Assembly (NCBI GenBank): GCA_047495785.1
Contig: JBLDXI010000054.1
Location: 1,860,001-1,924,000 of the forward strand
Reading direction: 5' to 3'
From: Lepidodermella squamata
Lineage: Eukaryota; Gastrotricha
Length of the DNA stretch: 64,000 nucleotides
The stretch's first letter is position 1. Each line of letters starts with the position of its first letter. The translations under genes were made by a program, and so were the position numbers. The notes beneath the pieces were generated by a model, which ran no database searches, was not told the DNA's origin, and was given only the letters and a program-made list of their open reading frames with translations. Below are positions 22,900 to 33,044 of this stretch, in pieces.

Positions 22900-23023
22900 G
22901 TTATGTCAAAAATATAGATACACCTGAATCTATATTTCGAATATAGATCATAAATATAGTTCATATTCAAATCTATATTTGAAGTATGAAAAAATATAGA
23001 TTTGTGTTTCAAGGTTAAAAATA
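22900..23023. repeat. ATATAGAT-rich low-complexity stretch
   Basis: The words ATATAGA and TCTATATTT alternate in both orientations for about 120 bp directly before the larger inverted-repeat element. This could be a simple repeat or an older element end. Confidence 0.5.
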
Positions 23024-23284
23024 TAGACACAGTGTTATATTTGTATGGTATAACATGAGTAAAAAGTTCATATCTGAACGGAGCCGACCGAGATTTACGA
23101 ATCGAATCGAGTACGGCGGTTTAGACATGAACGATTTCCGAATTTTATACCATACAAATATCGAATTGTCAAAGCTACTACTCAACTCGCCTCCGGCTCG
23201 TTTCGATTCGTAAATCTCGGTCAGCTCCGTTCAGATATAAACTTTTTACTCATGTTATACCATACAAATATTACACGGTGTCTA
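23024..23284. mobile_element. MITE-like element with about 87-bp terminal inverted repeats
   Basis: The left arm from 23024 and the right arm ending at 23284 are inverted copies of each other over about 87 bp with few mismatches, beginning TAGACAC(A/C)GTG. The inner 90 bp are unique and non-coding. The form is that of a non-autonomous DNA transposon with long inverted ends. Confidence 0.75.
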
Positions 23285-24315
23285 TACATTCGAGCGATTC
23301 AAGTGAGAATTCTGAGGTCGAAGAAGATACTGGCAAGGAAGAATCGAGTGAAGAACGGAGAGGAGGTCATTCGGGTATTAAAACTCAAGCGAGAAATATT
23401 GTGAATATTGACGATCAGTGCCGAAGCCGGTCGAGAATGGGAAATTACTTCGGGTTCCCTGTCGTCGTAAGTCGTAAGAAAGATCAAGTGTTGAATTTCA
23501 GCCATTTGGATTCTTAGCTGCGTCGCTCGTGGAAGCAGCAGCTTTGAAGCGGTACTTCGCATATTTTGACCAAAACAAAGCTGAACCCATGAAATCGCTT
23601 CTTTCAACAGACATGAAAGTAACCTCAACTTTCTACTAACAACAAAACAATAATCCGCCAATAAACCAAATTTTGTTTCCCAGTTGCAACCTGGGTTTTC
23701 CTTTTCGAACATTCAGACAGTTGATGTGAGATTGCTGCGAGCTATATGGCATACAAATTGAGAGCTTATTGCAATTGTCGCGCAATTTGGACACCTTGAA
23801 TACGCCCATGTGCACTTTTGGGGATTGGAGGTGAAAGATGTTATTTGCGAACGACCGCATCCTCGTATATAGTTTCTTCAGTAGAGAAATGCAATAACGT
23901 CCGGCCATTTAGGCATTTGAGCCATTAGCCGTGAAAAAGCATGTCTTCTCAGTTAGCTATTATTTCCTAATTAATTAAGGTATTATTTCTTATTTCTTAA
24001 TTATCATGTTTACAAAAGATTGGCTAAAGCTTGTCACGTGTTTTCGATTTCGCCGGCGCCGATAGTTTAGTGCTGACGAAAAGCAAATAAGATGATATAG
24101 CCAACATATCTTGCATCAACTCAATAACAATCGGCTAGCGGCTAGACTAAATGTTTGATCTTAGTTTCCAGCTGCTCAATAAAATGACATCGACGACGTG
24201 GATATGTTTACAATTGTCTCTTCGAGAAGAAGATTCGCCGAGAGGCTAGTATTGTAATTTTCCATCTTGCGAATTCTTTCAATTTCCATCATCAAATTTA
24301 CTAGCTGAAGTTAAG
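23285..24315. other. Intergenic region with an acidic-peptide gene fragment
   Basis: Positions about 23285-23335 match 25551-25600 closely; both translate to a Ser/Glu-rich segment starting His-Ser-Ser-Asp-Ser-Ser-Glu. No full gene is visible. The remaining sequence up to the PAN gene is AT-rich and without motifs. Confidence 0.45.
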
Positions 24316-24964
24316 ATGACGTTCATGCTTTATTCGATCTTAGTTATCAGCGCGATAGCTGCATTATGCGGTAAGCATATCAATGGATAACGTCAATCCT
24401 GTTCTAACTTTGTCTTGTATCTTCATACAGATGCGCAGAAGTTGATAGAGCAGTATAGTTTTAAAACCGCTCCAGCTTCATTTTGTTCGTCTGCTCGTAA
24501 GACGGAGAAAGTTGTCACTCTCGATGCTTGCACTGAAAGGTGCGTGCAGCTCGGAGAGCAATGCAAATACTTTGACTATGTCGCAAATAAAACGGAATGC
24601 GGGCTTTATACCCCATGCAACCCCAAAAATACTATAAGCCAAAAACCGAAGGTTCCAGCGTGGAAGAAAGAATATCGTAAGCCGCTTGTCATAAAATTAT
24701 GATATTTCTTGAAACTTTATTGAAACAGCCCTCAATTGGTTCAACTGGTTCAATGGATATTGCGGCGACATAATGAACACCATTACCACGGCTAACCTGC
24801 TAGAGTGTGGTGACTATTGTGACTATAGCTGGAAGTGTATGAGCCTTGTCTACAACTTTGAGAGTCGCCGATGCCAAATGTTCGCCAATTGTGGCCTACG
24901 AGCTGTTCCAGCTGGAACTACTCCGGTGGGTTCAATATCCCTGAGGAAAACTAACCTCGCCTAG
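24316..24964 (+). CDS. Small secreted protein with two PAN/apple-like modules (gene C)
   Basis: Three exons, 24316-24370, 24431-24676 and 24729-24964, total 537 bp and encode 178 residues with consistent phase 1 junctions. A signal peptide (about 1-18) is followed by two PAN/apple-like modules. Each has a Phe-Cys or Tyr-Cys start, a central Cys-x-x-x-Cys helix (Ala-Cys-Thr-Glu-Arg-Cys; Glu-Cys-Gly-Asp-Tyr-Cys) and closing cysteines after Tyr or Phe. PAN modules bind proteins or sugars outside the cell. A damaged copy of the gene lies at 29349-29520. The function in this animal is unknown. Confidence 0.8.
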
Positions 24965-26033
24965 GCATGCAGTCAAAAAGATGTAAACACTCAATTGGGT
25001 GCTTAAATATTAGCGACAACAGGATTCATTCATCATTTAGTCGGAATATACACAGCTCTTCCTTACCAATTACTCTTCTCATTATCCAAGCATTTATTCA
25101 AGCAATTCAGACCATTAATGATAATCAGTTATTGAATGTGTCATAGCTATTTTGTGTCAGGTTTATACACCTTTAATCTTGCTTTGCGTGAGGTGACGGA
25201 ACAACATTGTGTGTATGTGTGAGTTATTCAGAAATAAAATTGCAGTGAGCAGTGAGTGCTATTGCAAGCTTGAGTTGACAGAAAATATTTGCTCTAATGC
25301 GGCCTGAAGCATTTATTACCGATTTTGCATTCATGATAGGCGATTTTTAATTATTTACCAAATTTGGGAACTTCTACCATGTCAGCATGTCCACGGCGAA
25401 GATTCAGATTTTCAAAACAACAAAAAGGAGGCACAGAGTTTCAAAGAACCCAAGACCCAAGACCCAAGGGTATAGGCAATATCATAGGCATTAATTGACA
25501 ATTTCCATTCATTGAAATTGAGGAACTTTGATCCTTGACTTGATCACTCGAGCGATTCAAGTGAGGATTCTCAGGTCGGAGAAGAAAATGCTGGCGTGGA
25601 AAAACCTTGGATACACCCATTCGCACCTTTGGTCAAATGTTTCAAGGCATTGTTTCAAGGCAAATCCCGAGGGTGGGGAATGGAACTGGGAACTCGAGCG
25701 TGTGCCGTAAGAAAACCTATGAAGTGAATAAGGGCAAAAATGATGGGTGAATCCATCCGAAAATGTAAGTTCTGCCGACTTTGAAAGCTCTAATAACGCA
25801 GCGCTCAAATCGATTATGAAGTCTCATATTGGAAGATTCCACCCGCACTTTTAAATGTGGTCGAAATAATCAAAAACAAAAACTTGTATGCGACAACATT
25901 ATTAAAACTTTTAACCCTCGTTACACTAACATTACATAAAAGCAAGGTTGAAAACTGAGGAAACAAGAGAGATAACTGAGGTTTGAATGCAACGAAATTT
26001 GTCGCAACTGTTTCCGCAGCAATCATTTTATAA
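24965..26033. other. Intergenic region with relics of gene A
   Basis: Apart from the mosaic fragment of gene A at 25296-25710, no coding frame is supported. The stretch 25711-26033 would be the 3' flank of the minus-strand gene that ends at 26034. Confidence 0.5.
25296..25710 (+). pseudogene. Mosaic relic of gene A (pseudo-A)
   Basis: Three pieces match gene A. About 25300-25370 resembles 20190-20285, about 25375-25425 resembles 19345-19390, and about 25645-25705 resembles 21633-21690 almost base for base. The order of the first two differs from gene A, which may reflect the repeated two-half layout of that protein or rearrangement. Between them at 25551-25600 is the Ser/Glu-rich segment also seen at 23285. 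Stops and gaps break every frame. Confidence 0.8.
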
Positions 26034-29000
26034 TCAGAAGTAGCCGGTCTCCCAGAATGGATAAATGAAAACCGCCATAGTCATGATAGCTAGCAGTGAA
26101 TAGACTGCCAAATCAACATAGCGGCAAAACTTCTTCTTATATTTCTGCTGACTCAGCCAGAGCATTGCCAGGCTCTGCGTCGTCAACAGTAAGGAGATGC
26201 ACTCCAAGCAATAAATAACATCGCTGATTAAAACGCGTTGATTGGATCGCGGAATTTTTCCAGCAATAGGCCCGATCGATGCTGTGTATGCAAGCAGCAG
26301 GTAAACATTGAAGCAGGCCCGATCGCTGTTATCCGGCGGCAGAAAAATCGTACTAAGCGCCAGGAGAATCAACACGAAACATGGTCCAAGCAAGTTGTAT
26401 AGAAAATAGTCGGGCTTGCGGCGCAGCTCAATTGAAAATATGACCCGGCTCGATGCCAGCTCGCTTCTAAGCTTCGGGATAGTTGTCTCAATCTTGTATC
26501 CAATCGGTCGAACTCGCCACTCTTCTAAGGTGCTAGCTGAATCCCCATCCATCGTGATAAGGCTAGCCTTAGTCACGCTGACGAGATTAACCGGTTGTTC
26601 AACAGTGAATACCAAGCTGCAGAGTTGGGTATCGAAGGGGAATTTGGACAAATCAAAGTCGCAATTAGCTTCAAACAGGCCGTATTGCTTCCAATAGAAA
26701 TACATTGGCCAGTAAGTGGCGTTGTCCCACGTTTGATTCATATAGATATCCATGTAGTTAGCGAACGACGACATTCCTGAGTCACTGGCTGCGTTTTCGA
26801 AAGTGATACCTGGATGCCAGATTGAGTTGACATCGACTGCCCGAATGCGATCGGAGACGAAAGATTCGTCGAAACGGCATCTTACAACCAGCCATTTCGT
26901 GTAAAGCTGACCGGTGATTGCGAAGGATTTTTCAGCCTCTTGAACCTTTGCAAGTCGATCGAGGGAGAACGTCATTCTAATAGGCAGCATGGTTGGCAAG
27001 GGGCTTCTGTTGGATGAGGATAGGTCAGGACACCACCGGATCAAGTCATCTACAGCTAAATTGGTTAGAGGTTTAGGAGGCGGGGGCACGGGGAAAGCCG
27101 CAGCTTCAGCAGCTTTTTCCAGATTCTCGTAAATTAACCCAGAAATTGTGGAGCTTGTTGCTGATCCAACAGTACTGGCACGTGGTCCATTAGAAGTTAT
27201 CGTTACAGGAACAGGATTCGATGTTGAACGGCTAACTAAAGGGGTTGAAGTACCGTAAGGCACCGAGGTACTCGGCGATCCTGTAGTAACAGATTGCTGT
27301 GAAGTTATCGGAATCGATGTTGTTTCGGGGAATTTAACAGTCGTAGTAAAAGAAGATGATGTGGTGATGGGCTCCGTCGTGGTTGCTGTGAAGGTTGTGC
27401 TAACAGAGGTCGTCATCGCACTGGTGGTTGCAGGCGATGGAGTAAAAGGATCAATGGATGAGCTGTCAGATGTTGGTGGTATTCCTGTCACAGCTATGTT
27501 AACAATTTCAGCTTTGCTATCATAGTCAGCATTGGAAAACCCGGACACGATCGCGATTATGTGACTTCCTTGCTTTAACAAGTCAGCAAATTTAGCATTT
27601 TCAGCATTGTTAATACAAATAATCCTCGTGGCTGGATCCCATTGTCGGATTAGTGAAACATTCAGATAGCCATTCAGGATAGCCATTCAGGCTGGTTATT
27701 GAGTAGGTAGCGTCGTCCATCCCAGTTGTTGGAAACTCGCACGATCCAATTTTGAATTCGGGTTTCATGTTACTCTGGTCGTGTAGAAAGATGCTTGCAG
27801 AATCATCAAATAAGTTCACGTTAATCAATGATTTAAAAGGATAGAATCGTATTTGGAAACCAGCTTTAAAACTTCCGCCGGTAGGTTTCAGCCCATAATT
27901 CTCTATTTCAGCGCATTCATCTGAATCCGGTTTTACACTGTTGAAAGTGATCAAAGATCAATGAATTATTCATTACCTGTTGTCCTAGCTATGCTGTCGC
28001 TATGAACAATGTAGATAGCATAGCCGTCATTGTTTGTGAGCTTTGGATTTGTTGCAATCCTTATTTCAATGTGAGTGTTTTCATCGGCCTGCATTGCGAA
28101 GGTTTTAGTTGAATGAAGTACGGCCCGTTTTGAAGCACCCGACTCAGGAAATTCAGTTATCATGCCGCCGTCAGTTTTAGCGTCGCAAGCTACTTGCCAC
28201 GCACCATTCCCTGTCAAGAAAAAAAAATCCTCCCCGTGAAACTGACTATCTCTCACGAAAAAACTCACTCAAACCGATTATATTGCTGTAGTAAAACTGA
28301 CTGAAGAACAGTGTAGGGTCATAACTTGCAAATGTGGGATAATCGATGAAAAATTTCTCCGATCCACGATTTTTCACTGACAATAGTTGCTCTTTATTGA
28401 GCGCCATGGGGTATAGCGATAACCACGAGGCAAATGTCGGCTGGTTTAACTTGAAACCGCTGCGACGCAAGCTGCGACCGCAAGGAGAAAAGCGCCTGAT
28501 GATGTTTCTGCCGGCACGCCTGTGGCCAATAGCATTCTCACAATTTCGCTTTCACAAAACATGGTATAGGTTCTGGTTTTGTTTTCGAAGGATACAGCCA
28601 CAAATTTCCAACCGTCATTAAACTGGCAATCACCATACATTATTGCTGACCCCCCGTCAAATAAGTATAACGTATTTGGACTGTATCCCCCCGCATAATT
28701 AGCCCATAGATGAAGACCAAAGCCTGTTTCGTCTTTGATGAACTCAAGGATAGGCAACATTTCTTGCTGATCGGCTTTGAAAAACAGAGCAAATGTCCAC
28801 GATTGGCTCCGTAGTGATAGCACAGGGTTCGAGAAAGAAATCTCATCCTTTTCTCCGGTTGTAACTTCGATGTAGGAGAAACTCAATTGAGGATCAGCGA
28901 GGAACTCCGTAATGCCTGTATTTTTGCCGTCGATTCCTCGGCCACTAACATCACTCAGCCAAGTTTCTGCTCTCAACGGCCAAAATGCTATAGGCGCTGG

Positions 29001-29054
29001 CAGCTTGACGCTTTCAACGTGAGCGAGGCTGAATAGAAAAAAAGGGATCAGCAT
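26034..29054 (-). CDS. Laminin-G-like / Ser-Thr-rich / Cys-loop channel fusion (gene B), frame broken by a 13-bp duplication
   Basis: Minus-strand exons are 29054-28542, 28449-28269, 28210-27977 and 27920-26034. A signal peptide is followed by a laminin-G/concanavalin-like domain with Phe-Trp-Pro-Leu near its start. Next come a second extracellular beta-rich region, a long Thr/Ser-rich stalk (about 27500-27140), a Cys-loop ligand-binding domain with Phe-Pro-Phe-Asp inside the 14-step Cys pair, and four helices. Asn-Ser-Asp-Arg precedes helix 2, and the helix 3-4 loop is very short. In the last exon a 13-bp unit is present twice in tandem (27666-27691). With both copies the frame does not continue; the exon lengths add up only if one copy is discounted. 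The gene is otherwise intact, so this is a recent lesion, an allele or an assembly error. Confidence 0.75.
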
Positions 29055-30028
29055 CCCTTGCCGATTCGTAAAATATGAAGGAGGAGTGTAGGTTATGAGT
29101 TATGCAGCAAACCAAGATAGAATTCATATTTCACAAAACATTCAACATGGTTGCAAATTTCCTGTTATAAAAATAATATTTTGATTCTAAAAAAAACTTG
29201 CTGCGCCCTAATACAACTGAACCGATAAATGGGTCAGTTTCAAGATCCGGGTTAAGAGCAAATATCTATAAAAATCTTCGACAAATTTTCAATTTTTATA
29301 CTCCTCCATATGCCAGCCAGTTACCAAGTCGTTCGGGCTTTGCACAGCCTTAGTTATCACCGCTGCATTCGGAAAAGCATAACGGCTAGACTAAACCTAT
29401 CGTGTTCCCTCATAGAAATACAGCTTTACGAACGGCATTTGGAAAATTGCACAACGGAATTAGGGGTTACACCCCATACCCCGTGCAACCACTTACACCC
29501 TATAAACCAAAAACCGGTCTAACGGTCTAACGCAATTGGCCTTAGATACGCAGCATAACAGCATACGTGTGCATTGTATTCGCCATCGGAAAATATTCCC
29601 AGCTTTTCGGATTTTTGACCATCCGAAGTAGCAGTTCAAAGTCCAAACCTGACGGCGAATAAAATAGGTGGAATAGTATGTATATCTTAGGTGACGCAGG
29701 GGCTCGGTAACTCTAACACTCATGCACTTTGGGCTTTGGACTTTTTATCCTAACCGGAAGTCTCTGCTTCCTGTTATTTTCAATTTCGTCATTGGCTTCA
29801 ATTGCGTCATTGACATACTGCTAATCGCCCATTTTTGTGAAAACGTTTGCGTCAAACGTTGAATGTAACAAGTCTGGTAACTTTAATGTTGCTCTTATGA
29901 AGATTAGAGCAAGATTTGTAAATAATAGACAGATTACAAGATTATAGGACATTAAAAGACACCTTCTTTATAAGTTTGATGTTTTTGTTCTCTTTCGTCA
30001 TTCTCAACTTTTAACTAAACACTGAAAA
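29055..30028. other. Intergenic region between divergent genes
   Basis: The region lies between gene B (-) and a small secreted protein (+). It contains the relic of gene C at 29349-29520. The rest shows no gene. Confidence 0.5.
29349..29520 (+). pseudogene. Relic of the PAN gene (pseudo-C)
   Basis: Patches match 24338-24655 of gene C in the same orientation. They include the CTTAGTTATCA start, the stretch around ACGGAAT with the TACCCCATGCAACC block, and the ATAAGCCAAAAACCG end. Gaps and substitutions destroy the frame. The second PAN module is missing or too decayed to align by eye. Confidence 0.75.
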
Positions 30029-30454
30029 ATGTCTAGAAGTATTCTATTACTCCTTCTCGCTTTCTTCATAGAAATCGATCTCAGCTTCCAAGCAAAAACG
30101 CAAACAGTGCTTGAGAAATCGAAATGCCTATGCCGGCCATCTGCTGCCGCCTTTGTGTCGCAATGCACAAGCGATGGTACTTCCGACGAAGAATCTGACG
30201 ACGAGCCTCGGACTGAGGCAGTGCAGGCCTTCGAATGCGCCTTGGAGTCAACAACGCCCACTGTTAAGCGTCAATGTGCCTGTACAGCTGAGACGAAGCA
30301 GTCGATCGCAGACGAATGTGAGACGCCGGCCGGTGTTCAATTCTTCAAGCCAGCTACTTTCGACTGCGATGTTATCAAAAAGAAAAAGCAGAAGCCGGCA
30401 GTTCAGAGGCGTTATCCGATGAAAAGGATTTTTGTTGTTCCGGACGACCAATAA
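30029..30454 (+). CDS. Small secreted Cys-containing protein, unrecognised
   Basis: A single exon encodes 141 residues from an ATG in AAAAATG context. A clear signal peptide (about 1-21) precedes two similar stretches, each with a Cys-x-Cys pair followed by a Ser/Ala-rich segment and a third Cys, so there may be an internal duplication. An acidic Glu/Asp-rich linker sits between them. The C-terminus is basic (five Lys in a row of six, then Arg-Arg). AATAAATAAA polyadenylation signals occur near 30586. I do not recognise the family. Confidence 0.7.
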   Translation: MSRSILLLLLAFFIEIDLSFQAKTQTVLEKSKCLCRPSAAAFVSQCTSDGTSDEESDDEPRTEAVQAFECALESTTPTVKRQCACTAETKQSIADECETPAGVQFFKPATFDCDVIKKKKQKPAVQRRYPMKRIFVVPDDQ

Positions 30455-30998
30455 TATCGATCTGCGTGTCGCTAAGGTGGTGATTTACAATGGCATGAAA
30501 TGAGCCATATTAATATTCCATCTCTAACAATTAATGTAGAAAATAATTGGAATTTAACCGTTTTTTAATAATTTAATTATGAAAAATAAATAAATTTGTA
30601 TTAGAAAATAATTATAAACCCTTTGTTTCGCATATTTAGTCATTGGTACTAGAAGTTTGGGACTCAGCTAGGAAGGACCTAAAAGTTTGTTTTTCGCTGG
30701 CGCCAGAATGTAGCACACAGAAGCAAAATCGCGTAGTTGTTATGTTTATTTGACAACAAAGTGCAATGCAAAGCAATGTTGTAGTAATATAGCCAGCATC
30801 GGCGATTAAGGATGCGCACTTTGCGCGTGTGTCACCTGCGCAAAATATGTTTACTCTTCGCGCGCGCGCACGCAGAAGTGCGCTCGGTAAAACAAACCGC
30901 AGTTAAGCAGCTAAATATCGCTTGCTGGACATTCGGGCCGGAAAAACTAGCGCAAACAACTGCTGAAAAATAAATATTCGGATAGATACATTCCATCG
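30455..30998. other. Intergenic region with a CG-rich alternating stretch
   Basis: Positions about 30805-30890 contain repeated GCGCAC/GTGCGC words and a (CG)5-like alternating run, unlike the AT-rich surroundings. They could fold as a hairpin or adopt Z-form. The promoter of the next gene lies at the right end. Confidence 0.45.
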
Positions 30999-32355
30999 AT
31001 GCTCATCGCGATCACTTTTATCCACAGCGCCTTGATTTTTGTGTCGATAGCGAATGCCCAAGGTCTGTTGGCTAATATTTAAGTAGTTTAAGTAGTTAAA
31101 AATATTTTTTCCCCACCAGATGCCTGCTCATCTACTGCAACACGTACTGCTCCAACAAACTTCAAGTATAAAAAGGCGAAAGAATATGGACTAACCGGCA
31201 GCACACTGCAAATCTTCACGTCTGCAATTATTTCGTGTCCCGGTAAGCAAACATTATTTCTTTTTATTTTGAAAAATCCCTAAAAATCGACTTGCTATGA
31301 TATTAAACTCCAGTATATCTTAGCCCTTTGTTTTTTTCTGCTTTTTTCCAAAATTTATGCAATTTTTAATTTTCGAATAATGCTTCATTCTGTGAATCAA
31401 ATATTCAACAATAGGTTACCTTCATGCATGGCGCTTTCCCCCAGAGAGTGATTACTTCAAGGGACTACATCTCGCAGTTTTCCGTCAAGTCCGCAACTAT
31501 TTCTTCATCGTCAATGAAACTTACGTGGAAATGTCGCTGCGAGAGGTTCGAATGTACCCAAATGGCGAGATGGCGAAACTGAAACGCGATCAATGGCTTG
31601 AACTGCTGATACCTGAGCCATTTCAAGTCGATAAGGGTGACTATCTCGGCGTCTATTACGACAACTTCACGTCACTGCGAGAAACCCTAGCCATAAAAAC
31701 TGAGGACGTTGAAAAGGACCCAAACTCCTTCTCAATGCCGACTTTTGTTTTCATCGAAGATTCTAGCACGATGTTGATTAAGGAGGCTGGCTGGGCGGCT
31801 AGGAAGATTTTGGACACGAGAACTGCTCAGGTCACCTTTCGAATGCCGGCTCTCACTGCTGTGATAAATTCACAGCCAACAAGACTTGGCTACATCCCTG
31901 CCACGAATTCGGACATCCCTTCCTACATTCTTCAACCGATGGGAGACTTACCGTGGCCCTATGGGGTGGATGTGGATCCTGTTAGTGGCAGGGTTATCAC
32001 ACTACCGCCGAAGAAAGCTTCAGTTTCTCCTTTTACCTGGCCCTCATCTACAAGCTCAGTTTTCACTACGCCCGCTACGTCTACTACTTCGACGAAGAGA
32101 ACTACAACTGCTCCATTTTTTGAGTTGCCTGTAGATGAATTACCGCCAGTCGTGCCGGGGGCTGATAGCCCAATTGCGAACAATGAAATTGAAACTGTTC
32201 AACCTGCTCGGGACTCTATTCCTATCAACTATGTGGATAGCACTTGGCTCGAAGATGAATTGCCGCCTCCGCTTGTTCAGGCGAAATCTGCTTCGTCGAG
32301 AAAAGCAGAGAAAGAGCCGTCGCCTATCTACGTCTACGATTACGACTTTTACTAA
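30999..32355 (+). CDS. Secreted protein with a beta-sandwich-like domain and Thr/Pro-rich tail, unrecognised
   Basis: Three exons, 30999-31062, 31120-31242 and 31415-32355, add to 1128 bp and 375 residues with phase 1 junctions. A signal peptide (about 1-20) precedes a domain of about 170 residues with alternating strands. It includes a His-Ala-Trp-Arg-Phe segment and a Lys-Gly-Asp-Tyr-Leu-Gly-Val-Tyr turn, reminiscent of jelly-roll carbohydrate or C1q-like folds, but no family is certain. The C-terminal third is disordered: a Ser/Thr-rich run, then Pro, Asp and Glu rich sequence ending in Tyr-Asp repeats. It is likely an extracellular protein. Confidence 0.7.
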
Positions 32356-33044
32356 TGTTTTGTTAAGATTAGTTCGTTGCATAACGCTTTAATCCGAAAA
32401 AAACTAGAATGGTAAGTGCGCTTCGTGCGCAATTGATGTTGGCGTTATGCAACGAACTTATCTAATCGCCTTAATAAAAAACTTGTTAAAACATAACCTT
32501 GCGCCCTGAATTTCAAACAATAATTGCAGATTACCTGTTCGTCCATGAAAAATACATTTTTATCAAAATCAAAATAAATTGACTTAAATTAATCGCGAAA
32601 TCTTGAATAAAAACAACTTGATGTAACATGCTCCTTTGAATTTTCCAATGATGCGAACGAGATAACACCAGTGCCCCTAGAGGAAAGTTAACACTAAGTA
32701 ATAGAATGGAATAATTTATGAGCACCTAGCTGAAATAATGAAAATTAACCGGATATTGAAAAGTTGCCCGCTCGTTAAAAATCGATTGCTGCATTGTTGA
32801 TATAAAATTTGCGCTTGCATCTACTATAGGATAGGCATTTCTGCCTCAGCAGTACAGGGAAACGTCTCAGAGCTGTATAGACATTCAATTTCCGACATAA
32901 AACGAATAGCACCCAGAGGTTTTCTTGTAGTAAAATGTCTGGTTGCTAGGAAGTATACCGCAGCTATCAAACGTGCCGTGTTAATTCAATTCCTTTCTCG
33001 GACTACAACCAAGACATTTTACACGCCACAGCTACTAAAATGAT
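32356..33044. other. Intergenic region with two inverted repeats
   Basis: Just past the stop codon an inverted repeat of about 19-25 bp (GTTCGTTGCATAACGC arms, about 32368-32466) encloses a GTGCGCTTCGTGCGC mini-hairpin. A second pair, GTAAAATGTC(T)TGGTTG, lies at about 32930-32946 and 33003-33021, just before the start of the next gene. No coding sequence is seen. Confidence 0.5.
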
